Of a DNA stretch of 64,000 nt, positions 26,201 through 36,600 are shown one piece after another. The stretch spans positions 78,005-142,004 of the forward strand of contig ONBR01000002.1 in the NCBI GenBank assembly GCA_900316105.1, in the 5' to 3' direction. A model generated the notes under the pieces. That model saw only the letters and a list, made by a program, of their open reading frames with translations, was not told the origin of the DNA and did not search any database. The stretch's first letter is position 1; each line of letters opens with the position of its first letter. The position numbers and the translations under genes are program-made. The DNA is from an uncultured Olsenella sp. Lineage in GTDB: Bacteria > Actinomycetota > Coriobacteriia > Coriobacteriales > Atopobiaceae.

Positions 26201-29200
26201 TCCTTGCGGGCCACCTGGGTGTAGGTATTGGCGCCGACCTCGAAGCTCTTGCCGTTGTCGATTAGGGTGTAGCCGCCGATATCTGAGCCGTCGGCCTTGA
26301 GGTGGTCGGCGTTGTGGTAGGAGATGCCCGCCGTGGCCTCGTTGGCCCAGGCCTCCTCGTCGGAGATGCCAAAGTGCTCGATGTGCTGGCCCTGGGCCCA
26401 GGTCTCGTCGTGAATCTCGACGTGGTGCTGGCTGTCATAGGGCACGGAACCGTCCTTGTTGAGCGGGAAGAGCTGGCCATCGCCGTTGATGGCCCAGCGC
26501 TCCACGTAGTAGGGCGTGTTGTCGTTGGCGCGCCAGACGGCGTAGAGGGCGACGTCGCCCGTCGGCATCGTGTAGAGGCCGTCCTTGGCGGTATAGGTGA
26601 AGGCAGACGCGCCGGTCGTGCCGTTGTAGGTACGGACGCCCGTGTAGGTCCTGCCGGCGGAGGCGGAGCGCTTGCTCTCCCCTGCCTGGGCGGCCGTGGT
26701 CGCCTTCTGGGAGGCGATGCCCGTGGCGTTCTGGGCCTGGACCTGCTTGCCGTCGACCGTGACCTGGCCGTCCTTAACGTTGGTCCAGCCCATGAGGGTG
26801 TAGCCGGAGCGGGTCGTATCAGCCGGAAGCGTATAGTCGCTGGTCGCCAGGGCCTTGGTCAGGCTCTGGTCAGAGTAGAGCTGGACCGTGGCGGACTTCT
26901 TGTCGATGCTCGTGTCGTCGCCCGCGACGAAGGTCAGGGTGTTGAGGTTGGGCTCGAAGTAGAGGACCAGAGTCGTGATGTGGGCGACGTCCACGTTGCC
27001 GGAGATGGCGGCGTGGTCGACCGTCTTCCACCCGCGGGTCTGGGCGTCTGCCGCGGTGAAGGCACCAAAGGCCACCCAGGTGTCCTTGTCGCCGTCCTGG
27101 TCCAGGTAGGTGTAGCCGGGCAGGGTGACGGACTTGTGGTCCTCGTTGTAGTAGCTGACCACGGTGCCGTTCTTGTTGGCCAAGTCGGCGTAGGCGACCT
27201 CGTCGGTCACACCGTAGTGGGTCTCCACGCGGTGTGCGGGATTGGCGGTGGGGCTGGAGGCAAGGATGCCCTGGGAGTCGCGGTCGACCGTGCCGTCGGA
27301 CTTGACGGCGTAACGGACGCCGTCGCCAGAGACGATCCAGCGCTCCACGTAATAGGGTGTGTCGTCATGGGCCCGCCAAACGGCGTAGAGGGTCATGGCC
27401 AGAGGGTTCGTGGAGTTATCGGTACGGATGGTGGGCATCACGAAGGAGCGGGCGCCCGTGCCCGTGACCTTCGTGTAGACGCCGTGCTTGGAGCCGTCGG
27501 CCGTGAAGGTGGCCACGGACGTGTAGTCTGCGCCGCCGTGGTAGGTGCGGGCCGTGCTAGGCGAGATTGAGGACCAGGCGTACTGGCTGGCAAGCCCCTT
27601 CAGGTCGGAGATGATCGTTGTGGTGGACCCGGCTGTCACGGTCTTCTCGGTCGTCCAGCCCATGAGGGTGTAGCCGTCGCGCTCGATCTGGTTGGCGCCG
27701 GCGGTCGCGCCCGACGTGGGTTCGTCGGCAAGGGTAACGGTCTGGTCGGTGTAGGCCTGGATCGCGTGCTGGTAGGTCGTGGAGGTGGCGCCGCCAGTCA
27801 CGGTCACGGAGCCGCCGAGATTATTCGTCACGTTGGTGTCGCCCGTATTGCCGTAATAGACGATCGTGTTGAGCAGGGGCTGGTAGTAGAGGACCAGGTG
27901 GGTGGAGCCGTCGCCCGCGATGAGCTTCTTCGCGACGGTCTTGTAGCCCTCGGCCGTGTAGGTCTTGCCGCCGAAGGAGACCGTGGTGCCGTCCTTCACA
28001 TACTCGTAGCCGGCGTAGGCCGCGTTGGTGTGGTCTGCGTTGCGGTAGGCGATGGCCCCGTCCGTGCCGTCCGCCCAGGCAATCTCGTCTGCGGTGCCCA
28101 CGGCGTAGGTGTAGCGGACCTCCGTCGGCGCAGAGACGAGCAGGCCGGTCCTGGCGTCACGCTGGACGAAGCCGTGGCTGTCGTCCGCATGATCCAGGCC
28201 CATGGCGTAGCGGGTGCCGTCGCCAGAGACGATGCAGCGCTCCACTGTGTAGGTGACGTCGTCGCGGGCCTTCCAGACGGCGTGGAGGACGACGTCGCCG
28301 GTCGGGGTGACGTAGCGCGTGGCGTTGGCGCCGGCGGCCTTGGCAAGCGCCGTATAGGTCTTGCCGGAGGCGGAGGTCCGAGTCGTCACGTCCTTGATCT
28401 GGCCCCAGGCACCCTGGGAGTCGGTGCCCTTGAGGTTGGCAATGTCGTCGCTCGCGGTAGCAGAGGTGGTCTTGCTGCGGTTGCCGTCCACGTAGTTCCT
28501 GCCGTCGACCGTCACGTGGGCCTGGTTGGTCCAGCCCTCCAGGGTGTAGCCCGACCGCTTGACCGCGTCGGTCAGGGTCTCGGTGCGGTCGGTCAGGCTG
28601 TGAATGGTCACGGCCTTGGTCATGGCGTCGATCAGGGGGTCGTTGCCGTTGACGAAGGTGATCTCGCGCTGGTCGGGCACGTAGTAGAGGACCAGGGTCG
28701 TGCGCTTGTCGGTGTCGGCGGCACCAGCGCCCACGATGGCCAGGTGGTCGATCGTCTTCCAGCTCGGGGACGTGAAGACGTAGGAGCCATCGCTGGTCTG
28801 GAAGGTGACGTACGTATCGGCGTCACCCTTCTGGTCGAAGTAGCTATAGCCCTTGAGGTCGCCCGCGGTGATGGTCGAGCGGTCGTCGTTGAAGTAGGAG
28901 GCAGTCTTGCCACCGACCGAGGCGGTGTCCGCGTAGGTGACCTCGTCGGTAATGCCGTAGTGGGTCTCGACGCGGTGGTCGGAGTCGGCGTTCGGGCTGT
29001 CCTCGAGCAGGCCGGTTGTGGTGTCGCGGACGAGCTTGCCGTCCTTGGTGATGGCGTAGCGGGTGCCGTCGCCGGAGACGACCCAGCGCTCGACGTAGTA
29101 GGGCGTGTCGTCGTTGGCGCGCCAGACGGCATAGAGGGTCACGTCGCCGGTGGGGACGATGTAGTAGCCGGGCAGGGTGTTGTACGTGAACTTGTCCGCA

Positions 29201-30600
29201 CCCGTCGTCCCGTTGTAGGTGCGCAGGGCCGTGTAGGTCGCGCCGCCCTTGGAGGTGCGGGACCCGTCCGCCGCGGCGACCGCCCAGGCGTCCTGGGAGG
29301 CGATGCCCTTGGACGTGTGGGTCGCGACCTTCTTGCCGTCGACCGTGACCTCGCCCTGTGCGGAGTTGGTCCAGCCCATGAGGGTGTAGCCCGCGCGGGT
29401 CATGTTGGCGGGAAGGGCAATCTTGTCCGTCTTGCCGTCGAGCTTGGTCTGGTCGGTGTAGAAGGTCAGCTGGGTGGGCTTGCCCTGGATGGTCGGGTCA
29501 TCGCCCGCAATGAAGGTGATGGTGCGCCTATCGGCCTGGTAGTAGAGACGCAGGATGGTGAGCACGGCCGTGTTGCCCTCGATGGTGCCGTGGGAGTAGG
29601 TAATGTAGCCCGTCTTGCCGTCCTTGGCCAGGACCTCGGTACCGTGCGTTGCGAAGGTGTAGCCCGGGGTGTCCACGTTGGTGGAGTCGGCGTGGCTGTA
29701 GCGGAGCGGGGTGCCGTCCGTACCGTTCACGACGCCATCGGCGTAGGCAGTCTCGTCGGTCACACCGAAGTAGACGATCTGGATCGGCTTGTCGGCCGTC
29801 GTGGTCTTGAGTGTACCGGTCGTGGCGTCGCGCTGGACCTTGCCCTTGTTGGGATTCTCGTTCGTGATGGCGGACAGGTCGCCATCGCCAGAGACGATCC
29901 AGCGCTCAACACGATACTCGGTGTTGTCGTTGGCACGCCAGACGGCGTAGAGGGTGACGTCGCCCGTAGGCATCGTGTAGGTCGGGGTGCCGAAGCTGTA
30001 ACCTTTGTTGCCGCCCTGCTGGTACTGGACCGCCGCAGCGTTGAAGGTGGCATAGCGGGTGTAGGTCTTGCCGGCGGAGGCAGTGCGGACGCTCTCCCCC
30101 GCCTCGGCGGCGGTGGTCGCGGCCTGAGACTTCAGGCCCTGGGCAGTGTGGACGGCGACCTGGCCGTCCGCCGTGGTCACGAGGCCGTTCGTGGCGTTGG
30201 TCCAGCCCATGAGGGTGTAGCCGTAGCGAGAGACGTTGGTGGGCAGGACATAGCCCGTGCCACTCGCGTCGGGCTTGACCGACTGGTCGGTGAAGAGCTT
30301 GACGCTGGTGGGCGCGCCCGTCACGTCGAGGGCGGTCGAGCCATTCACGGTCTTGTTGACACCACCGGAGACGAAGGTCAGGGTGTTCAGGTTGGGCTCC
30401 CAGTAGAGGACCAGGGTGGTGGTTGAGGCGGCCGCGCCGTCGAAGCCGGCGGTGTTACCGGAGATGAGACCGTGGTCGACCGTCTTCCAGGCCTTGTTCT
30501 CGAACTTGTAGGAGGCGTCATCGTTCTGGAAGGAGACCCAGGTGTCCTTGTCGCCGTCCTGGTCCAGGTAGGTGTAGCCGTCGAGGGTGCCTGCCTTCAC
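23218..30600 (-). CDS. Giant repeat surface protein, C-terminal part (after frame break)
   Basis: This 2,460-codon frame continues the giant gene after a frame break at about 30,690; coding similarity runs unbroken from 30,690, and the nominal GTG at 30,600 is not a credible start. It encodes about six composite repeats (MucBP-like unit such as YYVERWIVSGDG plus enlarged B-repeat ending TLYAVWRAND), then diverged B-repeats, a Ca-binding-like acidic octapeptide tract, and the C-terminus RIPQTADYL followed by a membrane helix. IPQTA-D plus helix resembles an LPxTG-type sortase signal, although the tail (CDRLAPPASPG) is weakly basic. Role: probably wall-anchored adhesin. The GGDEF-EAL gene follows after 7 bases. 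If the break is real, this part would not be translated. Confidence 0.8.
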   Translation of the reverse strand: MKAGTLDGYTYLDQDGDKDTWVSFQNDDASYKFENKAWKTVDHGLISGNTAGFDGAAASTTTLVLYWEPNLNTLTFVSGGVNKTVNGSTALDVTGAPTSVKLFTDQSVKPDASGTGYVLPTNVSRYGYTLMGWTNATNGLVTTADGQVAVHTAQGLKSQAATTAAEAGESVRTASAGKTYTRYATFNAAAVQYQQGGNKGYSFGTPTYTMPTGDVTLYAVWRANDNTEYRVERWIVSGDGDLSAITNENPNKGKVQRDATTGTLKTTTADKPIQIVYFGVTDETAYADGVVNGTDGTPLRYSHADSTNVDTPGYTFATHGTEVLAKDGKTGYITYSHGTIEGNTAVLTILRLYYQADRRTITFIAGDDPTIQGKPTQLTFYTDQTKLDGKTDKIALPANMTRAGYTLMGWTNSAQGEVTVDGKKVATHTSKGIASQDAWAVAAADGSRTSKGGATYTALRTYNGTTGADKFTYNTLPGYYIVPTGDVTLYAVWRANDDTPYYVERWVVSGDGTRYAITKDGKLVRDTTTGLLEDSPNADSDHRVETHYGITDEVTYADTASVGGKTASYFNDDRSTITAGDLKGYSYFDQKGDADTYVTFQTSDGSYVFTSPSWKTIDHLAIVGAGAADTDKRTTLVLYYVPDQREITFVNGNDPLIDAMTKAVTIHSLTDRTETLTDAVKRSGYTLEGWTNQAHVTVDGRNYVDGNRSKTTSATASDDIANLKGTDSQGAWGQIKDVTTRTSASGKTYTALAKAAGANATRYVTPTGDVVLHAVWKARDDVTYTVERCIVSGDGTRYAMGLDHADDSHGFVQRDARTGLLVSAPTEVRYTYAVGTADEIAWADGTDGAIAYRNADHTNAAYAGYEYVKDGTTVSFGGKTYTAEGYKTVAKKLIAGDGSTHLVLYYQPLLNTIVYYGNTGDTNVTNNLGGSVTVTGGATSTTYQHAIQAYTDQTVTLADEPTSGATAGANQIERDGYTLMGWTTEKTVTAGSTTTIISDLKGLASQYAWSSISPSTARTYHGGADYTSVATFTADGSKHGVYTKVTGTGARSFVMPTIRTDNSTNPLAMTLYAVWRAHDDTPYYVERWIVSGDGVRYAVKSDGTVDRDSQGILASSPTANPAHRVETHYGVTDEVAYADLANKNGTVVSYYNEDHKSVTLPGYTYLDQDGDKDTWVAFGAFTAADAQTRGWKTVDHAAISGNVDVAHITTLVLYFEPNLNTLTFVAGDDTSIDKKSATVQLYSDQSLTKALATSDYTLPADTTRSGYTLMGWTNVKDGQVTVDGKQVQAQNATGIASQKATTAAQAGESKRSASAGRTYTGVRTYNGTTGASAFTYTAKDGLYTMPTGDVALYAVWRANDNTPYYVERWAINGDGQLFPLNKDGSVPYDSQHHVEIHDETWAQGQHIEHFGISDEEAWANEATAGISYHNADHLKADGSDIGGYTLIDNGKSFEVGANTYTQVARKDISQDGTTLIRLYYTFKDNTFYVVNHWRVTGDQTFKDRIYETPTAKTDAQVVVVGDATDLTSTALHILPYDYKPTDGTRRQSDDFQGYRFVRSVVTVDGTRTSSTTGSVTGEVQLVIDLYYEAINDGSITLTLDAGDGAFATGAKTTTDAHAAESTFALPTADKMHRDGYDFIGWANVPDGAEGLTARGAQSIKTADRLDDYDDNFPGAGLKTRAEAAKDQEADQTTDQTGNAKAAFWAWIRRAPAAPGASQVNDQVAGHTYANPAVFFILPGGTFLMPTSSTRLFAVWRARDDVDYEVSHYLVDEEGVVHEVTADREHPQQGSDDTRTHHITDEDVSSEAKEPGYYPGYTYVPGATATTDQVLDEEGNPIASVDAEGKPVLDEDGKPVVDAEGKALVDADGNPYVQYVMHVFDKDGQKLGDFIFWAPADGGDLRAAKTPLTTANLDGDGTTHLRFFYTANRDTAYAVERWAITADGTLVPLNADGTVPRDDDGNLQVHDADWAQGQRIWHQGTTDEEAWADEDVEGVSYRNADNLEVQGYTYLPNGASYTVTTADGTQTVYVTRARLNIEGDGTTVLVLYYVFNKATLVLDPSKGLWTEGASQPEEDPTPKDDDHRLTPAEVQAKNDRARDQALTQAGGRLATTDGRRHTRSQDKGSDAQIVLPTAADVTRNGYVLAGWSDGTHVWVPGYTYTLPTGGVTLTAVWEPVTYTIVFDKNDPVAKGTTKPYTYVYGTQEALLPASGFTRRNARFLGWSFSKDATKPDFTDAQVMEALTEAKRKGLVVADATIDDPATAMFLLAAMAGKKTDLTLYAVWDVERHTATLTGGTRQTDPWGHTTSEGTWTGGRVRIDADAIEPGFTLPREAVTVEAIPGWYLKGWRITRDGVTYEVMDPEAIYSLTMDADTSFEPIWGNRAQEEAERRHRLGLDRTYGADQAADRIPQTADYLMDLGALSLSLAGLGVLVLLLALLVFSTQCDRLAPPASPGLPPNSSR
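23281..23382 (-). other. Candidate sortase sorting signal (IPQTAD plus transmembrane helix)
   Basis: IPQTAD is encoded at 23365-23382. It is followed by a hydrophobic stretch (LSLSLAGLGVLVLLLALLVF). The Leu/Ile-Pro-x-Thr core fits sorting motifs; Ala for Gly at position 5 is unusual but occurs in LPxTA-type motifs. Only two Arg residues lie in the tail. No sortase gene is in the window. Confidence 0.55.
24985..25112 (-). repeat. Tandem 24-27-bp repeat coding for acidic octapeptides
   Basis: Five consecutive units of the form D-x-(E/D)-G-(K/N)-P-x-x (DAEGKPVL, DEDGKPVV, DAEGKALV, DADGNPYV and a first DEEGNPIA). The spacing of Asp, Asp/Glu and Gly recalls Ca-binding loops. It interrupts a MucBP-like unit in the giant protein. 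Confidence 0.7.
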
Positions 30601-33600
30601 GGCGTCCTTGTCGTTGACGTAGTACCAGACTCCCGCCTGGGTCTTGTCCGCGTAGGCGACCTCGTCGGTGATGCCGTAGTGGGTCGACGTAGTAGGGCGT
30701 GTGGTTGTGGGCGTGCCAGACGGCGTAGAGGGTCATCGTGCGCGCGTCGGTCGTGTTGTCCGTGCGGATGGAGGGCATCACGAACTTGAGGGCGTCCAAG
30801 CCGGTGACTGTCGTGTAGGCGTCGTCCGCGTGGTCGGCGGCGGTGCCTGCCCTGAAGTCCTGGACCTTGGTGTACCAGGCGCCCTGGTTGTAGGTGCGCT
30901 TCTCCTTGTCGGCACCGTTGGCGATCTGGTTCCAGGCGCCCTGGGCATCCGTACCCATGAGGTTGGAGACGGTGTCGCTCGCAGCCTCGGCCGCCGTGTC
31001 GCGGTTGGTGTCCACGTACTTGGTGCCGTCGACGGACACGTGCTCCTGGTTGGTCCAGCCCATAAGCTCGTAGCCGGCGCGGGTGTAGTCGGCGGGCAGG
31101 GTGTAGGTCTCGTCCGTGTAGAGCTTGACCGTTGTGACGGCGCCAGCCTTGGTATTGGTACGGGTGCCCTGGTAGAATTTGAGGGTGTTGAGCAGGGGCT
31201 GGTAGAAGAGGACAAGCTTGGTCGTGCCGTCACCCTTGATCAGCGCACGGGCGATAGTCTGGTAGTCCACATTGCCCGTGAAGTCGTGGCCGTGGGTGCC
31301 GTCGAGGAACTTCACGTACTGCTGATCTGCCACGAAGACGTAGCCCGGAACAAGGACGTTCTCATGGTCCTTGTTGCGGTAGGCGATGGCACCGTCGCTA
31401 TCGTCCGCCCAGGCAACCTCGTCCGCGGTGCCGACCAGGTAGGTATAGGTGTGGGCGGTCGTGTCGGCCGTGAGAAGGCCCTTGCCGTCACGCTGGATGG
31501 TGCCCTGCTTGGTCGCGCCGTTCATGGCCATGGCGTACTTGTTGCCGTCGCCGGAGACGATCCAGCGCTCGATCGTGTAGGTGACCTTGTTGTTGGCGTA
31601 CCAGACCGCGTAGAGGGTCTCATCGGCGGAGGACATGGTGTAGGTGAAGGTCGTTGCGGTTGTATAGGCCTTGCCGTCCGTCGTGGTGCGGAGGCCGGTG
31701 TAGACGGCGCCGCCGTCCGCGGTCTTGTCGATGCGGGTATGGACCTGGCCCCAGGCACCCTGGGCGTCGGTGCCCTTAAGCTTGGAGATGGTCTCGCTCT
31801 CGGATGCGACGGTCGTCTTGGACCGGTCGGCCTTGACGTAGTTGCTCCCGTCGATGGTGACGTGGTCCTCGCTGGTCCAGCCCATGAAGGTGTAGCCGTC
31901 GCGCGCCAGGTCCGCGGGCAGAGCAAAGACATCGTCGGTGTAGTAGGTGTCGCTCGCTCGGCCGCCGGTCACGGAGGAATCGCCTGCCTTGCCGTCCACG
32001 TAGGTCACCTTGTAGGAATTGGCCTGCCACACTGCGTAGAGGGTGTAGGCCTCCCCTGTCTGACCCACCTTGTAGGGGTCGCCCGGTTTGGTGAAGGCCT
32101 GGCCCCTGACCTTGGCCGTCGCCTCGTCGTAGGCATAGTCCTTGGCAATGCCCGCCGCCTTGACCGAGTCGGCGCCCTTGGAGGTGTGGACCGCAATGGC
32201 CTTGCCGTCCGCAGTCATCTTGGGCTCGGCAGACCAGCCTATGAAGGTATAGCCCTTGCGGGTCAGGTCGCCGGCATCAGGCAGGAGGAAGTCCTCATCG
32301 GTCCCATAGGTGCCGGTCTTGTCCTTGCCCGCCGCGAAGGAGCCCGAGCCGGCATCGAAGGTGATCTGCTTGGTCAGGGGGACGAAGTAGAGGTTGAGGG
32401 CCGTGAGGGAACTACCGTCGGCGGCCAGCTTGATCTTGCCGGCAGAGGTGGTGGTGACCTGGGTGGTCTTCGCAGCCACCTGGGAGGCGTCCGTATGGGC
32501 GACGGTCCAAGTGGTGCCGTTGGTCACGTACTGGTAGCCAGTCGGGATGACGTTGTCATGGGTCCACCAGGGAGTGTCGGTCCTGAGGTCGCCCACGGGC
32601 TTGTCGGCGATGGCCGTCTCGCCCGTCACGCCCGTATAGGTGTGGGTGGTCACGTCCTGGACCTGGCCGTTGCCGTCCACCCGGGTGGTGGTGACGGTGT
32701 ATGCCGTGTCGGAATTGGCACGCCAGACGGCGTAGAGGGTCAGATCTGCCGCTGTGGGCATGAGATAGGTGATGTCCGCGGCCGCCTGGTAGACGTAGGG
32801 ATACTGGGTTCCCGTGAAGACGTAGTCAGTCCCGTTCCAGGAGGCCACCAGGGTCCAGGTGGCGCCAGTCCAGCCCTTGCCGCCGTTCTCGAAGGAGGCG
32901 TGGCCGGCTCCGGCAGCAAGGGTCTTTGCCGCCCTCTGGGAGGCCAGGCCCTCGTTGGCGTTGGCATCAGAGCCGAGGGCCCAGCCCACCAGGGTGTAGC
33001 CGGGACGGCTGACGGCATCGTGGGCGGGCAGGGCGATGGTCTCCTGGGACTTGACGGTCTTGTGGTAGGTGGTGTCGTCTGTGGTGGGCGTGGTGGACCA
33101 GGCAGCGCCATCCGTGTTGCTGGTGTTCCAGGAGGCGGGGGCGTCCGTGGACCCGCCCAGGACAAGGTGGAGGGTGTTCTGGTGGGCCTTATAGATGAGG
33201 ACCAGGCGGAGTGGCGCCGCTGAATTGCCCGAGATGGTGCCCGCGGCCGTGGTCAGGCGGCGGATGCCGTCCTTGTCAAGGACGCCCGTGGTGTCCGCGT
33301 CGAGGATGTAGTCGTAGCCCGCGATGGTCACGTTGTCGGAGGTAACGAAGACCTCCTGGTCAGCCAGGTCGCGCACGCCCTCGGCGTTGGCATGCTCGTC
33401 GGAGATGCCCTGGTGGGTGTAGCGGTTGGCAGCGGCATCGGTGACAACGTGGTTGTTGGCGTCGAGGCTCGCGCCCGTGACCTCGTTGCCGTCCTTGTCG
33501 ATGGCCACAAGCTGACCGTCGCCCGTCACCTTGTAGAGGTAGACGTAGTAGTCGGTGTCGGAGTTGGCGCGCCAGACGGCGTAGAGGGTGATGTCCTTGT

Positions 33601-36600
33601 CCGTGGGCATCGTGAAGGTTTCGGGGGTCCCGTCGACCAGGGTGAAGAAGGCACCAGACGCAGGCGAGTCGGGCGTGGCGTCCACCTTGATGGCGTCGGC
33701 CATGGTCTGGGAGGCCTTGCCTTTGGACTCGTTGACAGAGTAGGTGTTGCCGTCCTTCGAGTAGGTGGGCGTCGTGGTCCAGCCCACCAGGGTGTAGCCG
33801 CCCCGCTGGAAGGAGGTCCCGTCAGGCAGGTAATAGACCTGGTCCGTGGGATGGGTCTGGGTGACGTCGCCGCCGGCCACGAACTGGCCCGGCTTGTAAG
33901 TGACGGAGTTGTTGTTGGCGCGCCAGACTGCGTAGAGCGTGGTTGCCGTGGTAGGCATGGTGTAGAGACGGTCGTAGGAGGTCACGTAAGTGCGACCGTC
34001 CTGAGTCGTGGCAACCCGGGTGTAGAGGGCACCACCCTCCGCAGCGGCACGGGGGCTGGTCGTCCAGGCCTGGGCGGCGGAGTCGGCGGCGGCCTGAGAG
34101 GCGGCGGCGATGGAGTCGTAAACCTTGACGGCAGCACCGTCGACCTGGGCAGTGGGATCGAAGGACCAGCCGACCAGGGTGTAGCCGGTGCGGGTGATGT
34201 CGCCATTGGAGGGCAGGGCAAAGAGGGACTCGGTCTGGTGTTTCTCGGAGGAGTGGTCGTGGACCCAGGTGCCCGCGCCCTTCTCCAGGGTCAGGGTGAT
34301 GTCGTCGGCCTTGTAGAAGAGGAGGTAGGTCGTGGTACCGGAGGCGGAGACCGGCTGGGCGGGCGTCAGGGTGGACACGTGGTGGTGGGCCGCGTCGTCA
34401 GCCGTGGACTTCCAAGCGGCGTCCTTGAAGTCGCCATTGAAGGTGTAGCCCACGAAGGCATGGTAGTTGGCGGGATCCACACCGGCCTCGGGCGCGTAGG
34501 CCTTGAGGGTGTAGGACTCGTCGGTAATACCCGTCAGGGTATCCGTGATGGTGTCCTTGGCATTGCCCTGGCCGTCGTAGCGGATGTGCTGGACGGTGTA
34601 GGCGGTGGTGGAGTCAGCGCGCCAGACGGCGTGGAGGGTGACATCGGCGGAAGGCACCAGGTAGGTGATGGCGGAGCTGGCCAGGTAGGTATAGGCGTCG
34701 GCGGCCGTCTGGGCGTAGAGGTAGTACTCGTAAGCGTCGGCCCCCTGGTAGCCATAGGTGTAGTTGGTGCCGCCGTTCCAGGTGGTCACCGTGGTCCAGA
34801 GCTTGCCGCCCTCGTAGAAGGGCTTGCCCGTCAGGGCGGCCAGGCGAGTCGCCGTGGTCTGGGAGGTCTTGCCCGTGGCCTTGGAGCCGTCGGCGCTTCG
34901 GGCCCAGCCGACCAGGGTGTAGCCGGTTCGCTGGGCGGACTGGGCGGATGCCTGGGCACCAAAGGCGGCCAGGGTGATGGTCTGCTCGGTCCGGAAGGTC
35001 TGGGTCTGTTTCATGGACCAGGCGTGGCCGCCCGCGACGGCGACATCGGTGTTGGCCGTGTTCCAGGCGCCCGCGCCGGCGTCCAGGGTGACCTTAATCT
35101 CGTCGGCCAGGTAATAGAGGGTGTAGGTGGTGCTGGAGGCACCCTCGATAGACCCGACGGCGTGGCGGGAGTCCGTAGTCACGGACCAGGCCTTGGCCCC
35201 GTACTCGTTCTCATGCGCCGTGGCGGAGGGCTCGGCGTAGGTGTAGCCTGCCAGGTAGTTGGCGATGCCCTGGCTCTTGTCAGCCAGGTAATGGGCCTTA
35301 TCCGCACCCTGGAGGTAGGTGATGCCCGTCTCCTGGACGTAGCCGTACTGGTTGGCGGTCATGCCCTCGGGCACGGCCTCGTCGGCATGGACGGCCACGT
35401 CGGCCCAGGTCTGGTAGGTATCGGTGGAGAGGGTCACGACGTCTCCGTCGCCAGTCACCTTCTTGACCTCCACCGTGTAGGTGACCAGGATGGGCTTCCA
35501 GACAGCGTAGAGGGTGGCGTCGAGGACGGGCATCTGGTAGAGGGTCGAGCCGTTAGCCAGGTAGTAGACCTTGTGGAATTCGCCGCTGCGGCTGGCGTCC
35601 ACGTTCATCTTCTCGAGGGCGGCGATCACGTCGAAGGCCACCTTGCCCGAGGCGGTGTTGACATCCACGTATTTGCCGCCCGTAAAGACGGTCTTCTGGG
35701 TGGACCAGCCCGCGAGCTCGTAGCCATCACGGCGGAGAGTCTTCGTGCCCACAGTCTGGTCGTCCACGGGCAGAGTGAAGGTTGCGTCGGCCAGGTGGCT
35801 CTCGGTGAAGGTGCCGGCGGGTGACTTGTCCCCCGCCTCGAAGGTCAGGGTGCCGCTGGACTTGCCGTCGCGGTCGACGATGGTGTCCGCATAGAAGAAG
35901 AGGCGGAGGACCTGGGACCGGGCCGTGCCCAGGGTCCCGTCACCGTTCAGGTTCTCGTGGGCGTCGGTGGTGACCGAGGTGCCCTTAATGGCCCAGGAAA
36001 GCCCGTGGCCCAGGTAGGTGTAGCCGTCGATAGCCAGGCGGTCGTCGACAAGGTTGTAATGGCCCTTGCTCGCGTCCGCGGGCACGGTGCCGTCGGCATA
36101 GACCATGGCATCGGTCCAACCGTGGTGAACGATGCGATAGGCGTCCGGATTGGCTGCGACCTCGGCGTAGGTCTTTACAATGGGTCGGCCGTCGGCGTCG
36201 CGCAGGACCTTGCCGTCCTTGTCCAGGGGCGAGAGCTTACCGTCGCCCGTAAGGAGCCAACGCTCCACGTAGTAGGCCACGTCGGTCTTGGGCTGGTAGT
36301 AGAGGTAGAGGTCGAGCTTGCCGTCCGGCGTGACCTGGCGGTTGGTCTTGGTGGTCACGGTCTGGCTGGCGCCTGAGAAGTCCAGGTACGTGTAGGAGGC
36401 CTTGTCGGCCACGAAGTCGTAGCCTGACCAGTCGAACTCGGCACCAGAGTTGGCGGTGCCCCTCTCGTTGTTGCGGATGGTTATGCCCTGACGGATGGCC
36501 TGGGTGGGAGCCGCGTTCGGCTGGGCCGTGGAGTCCACCATGCCCTCGGTCTGGTAGAACCAGACGACCTCCTGGGTGCCGTCGCCGTGGACCTTAACGT

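Noticed and set aside
30570..30600. GTG at 30,600 as the start of an independent gene
   Set aside because: There is no ribosome site, the frame is coding-like further upstream, and the product would start in the middle of a repeat.
30518..30700. Programmed ribosomal frameshift joining the two parts of the giant gene
   Set aside because: No slippery heptamer or downstream structure is seen, and about 41 codons of a conserved repeat are missing at the site, which points to deletion or mis-assembly.
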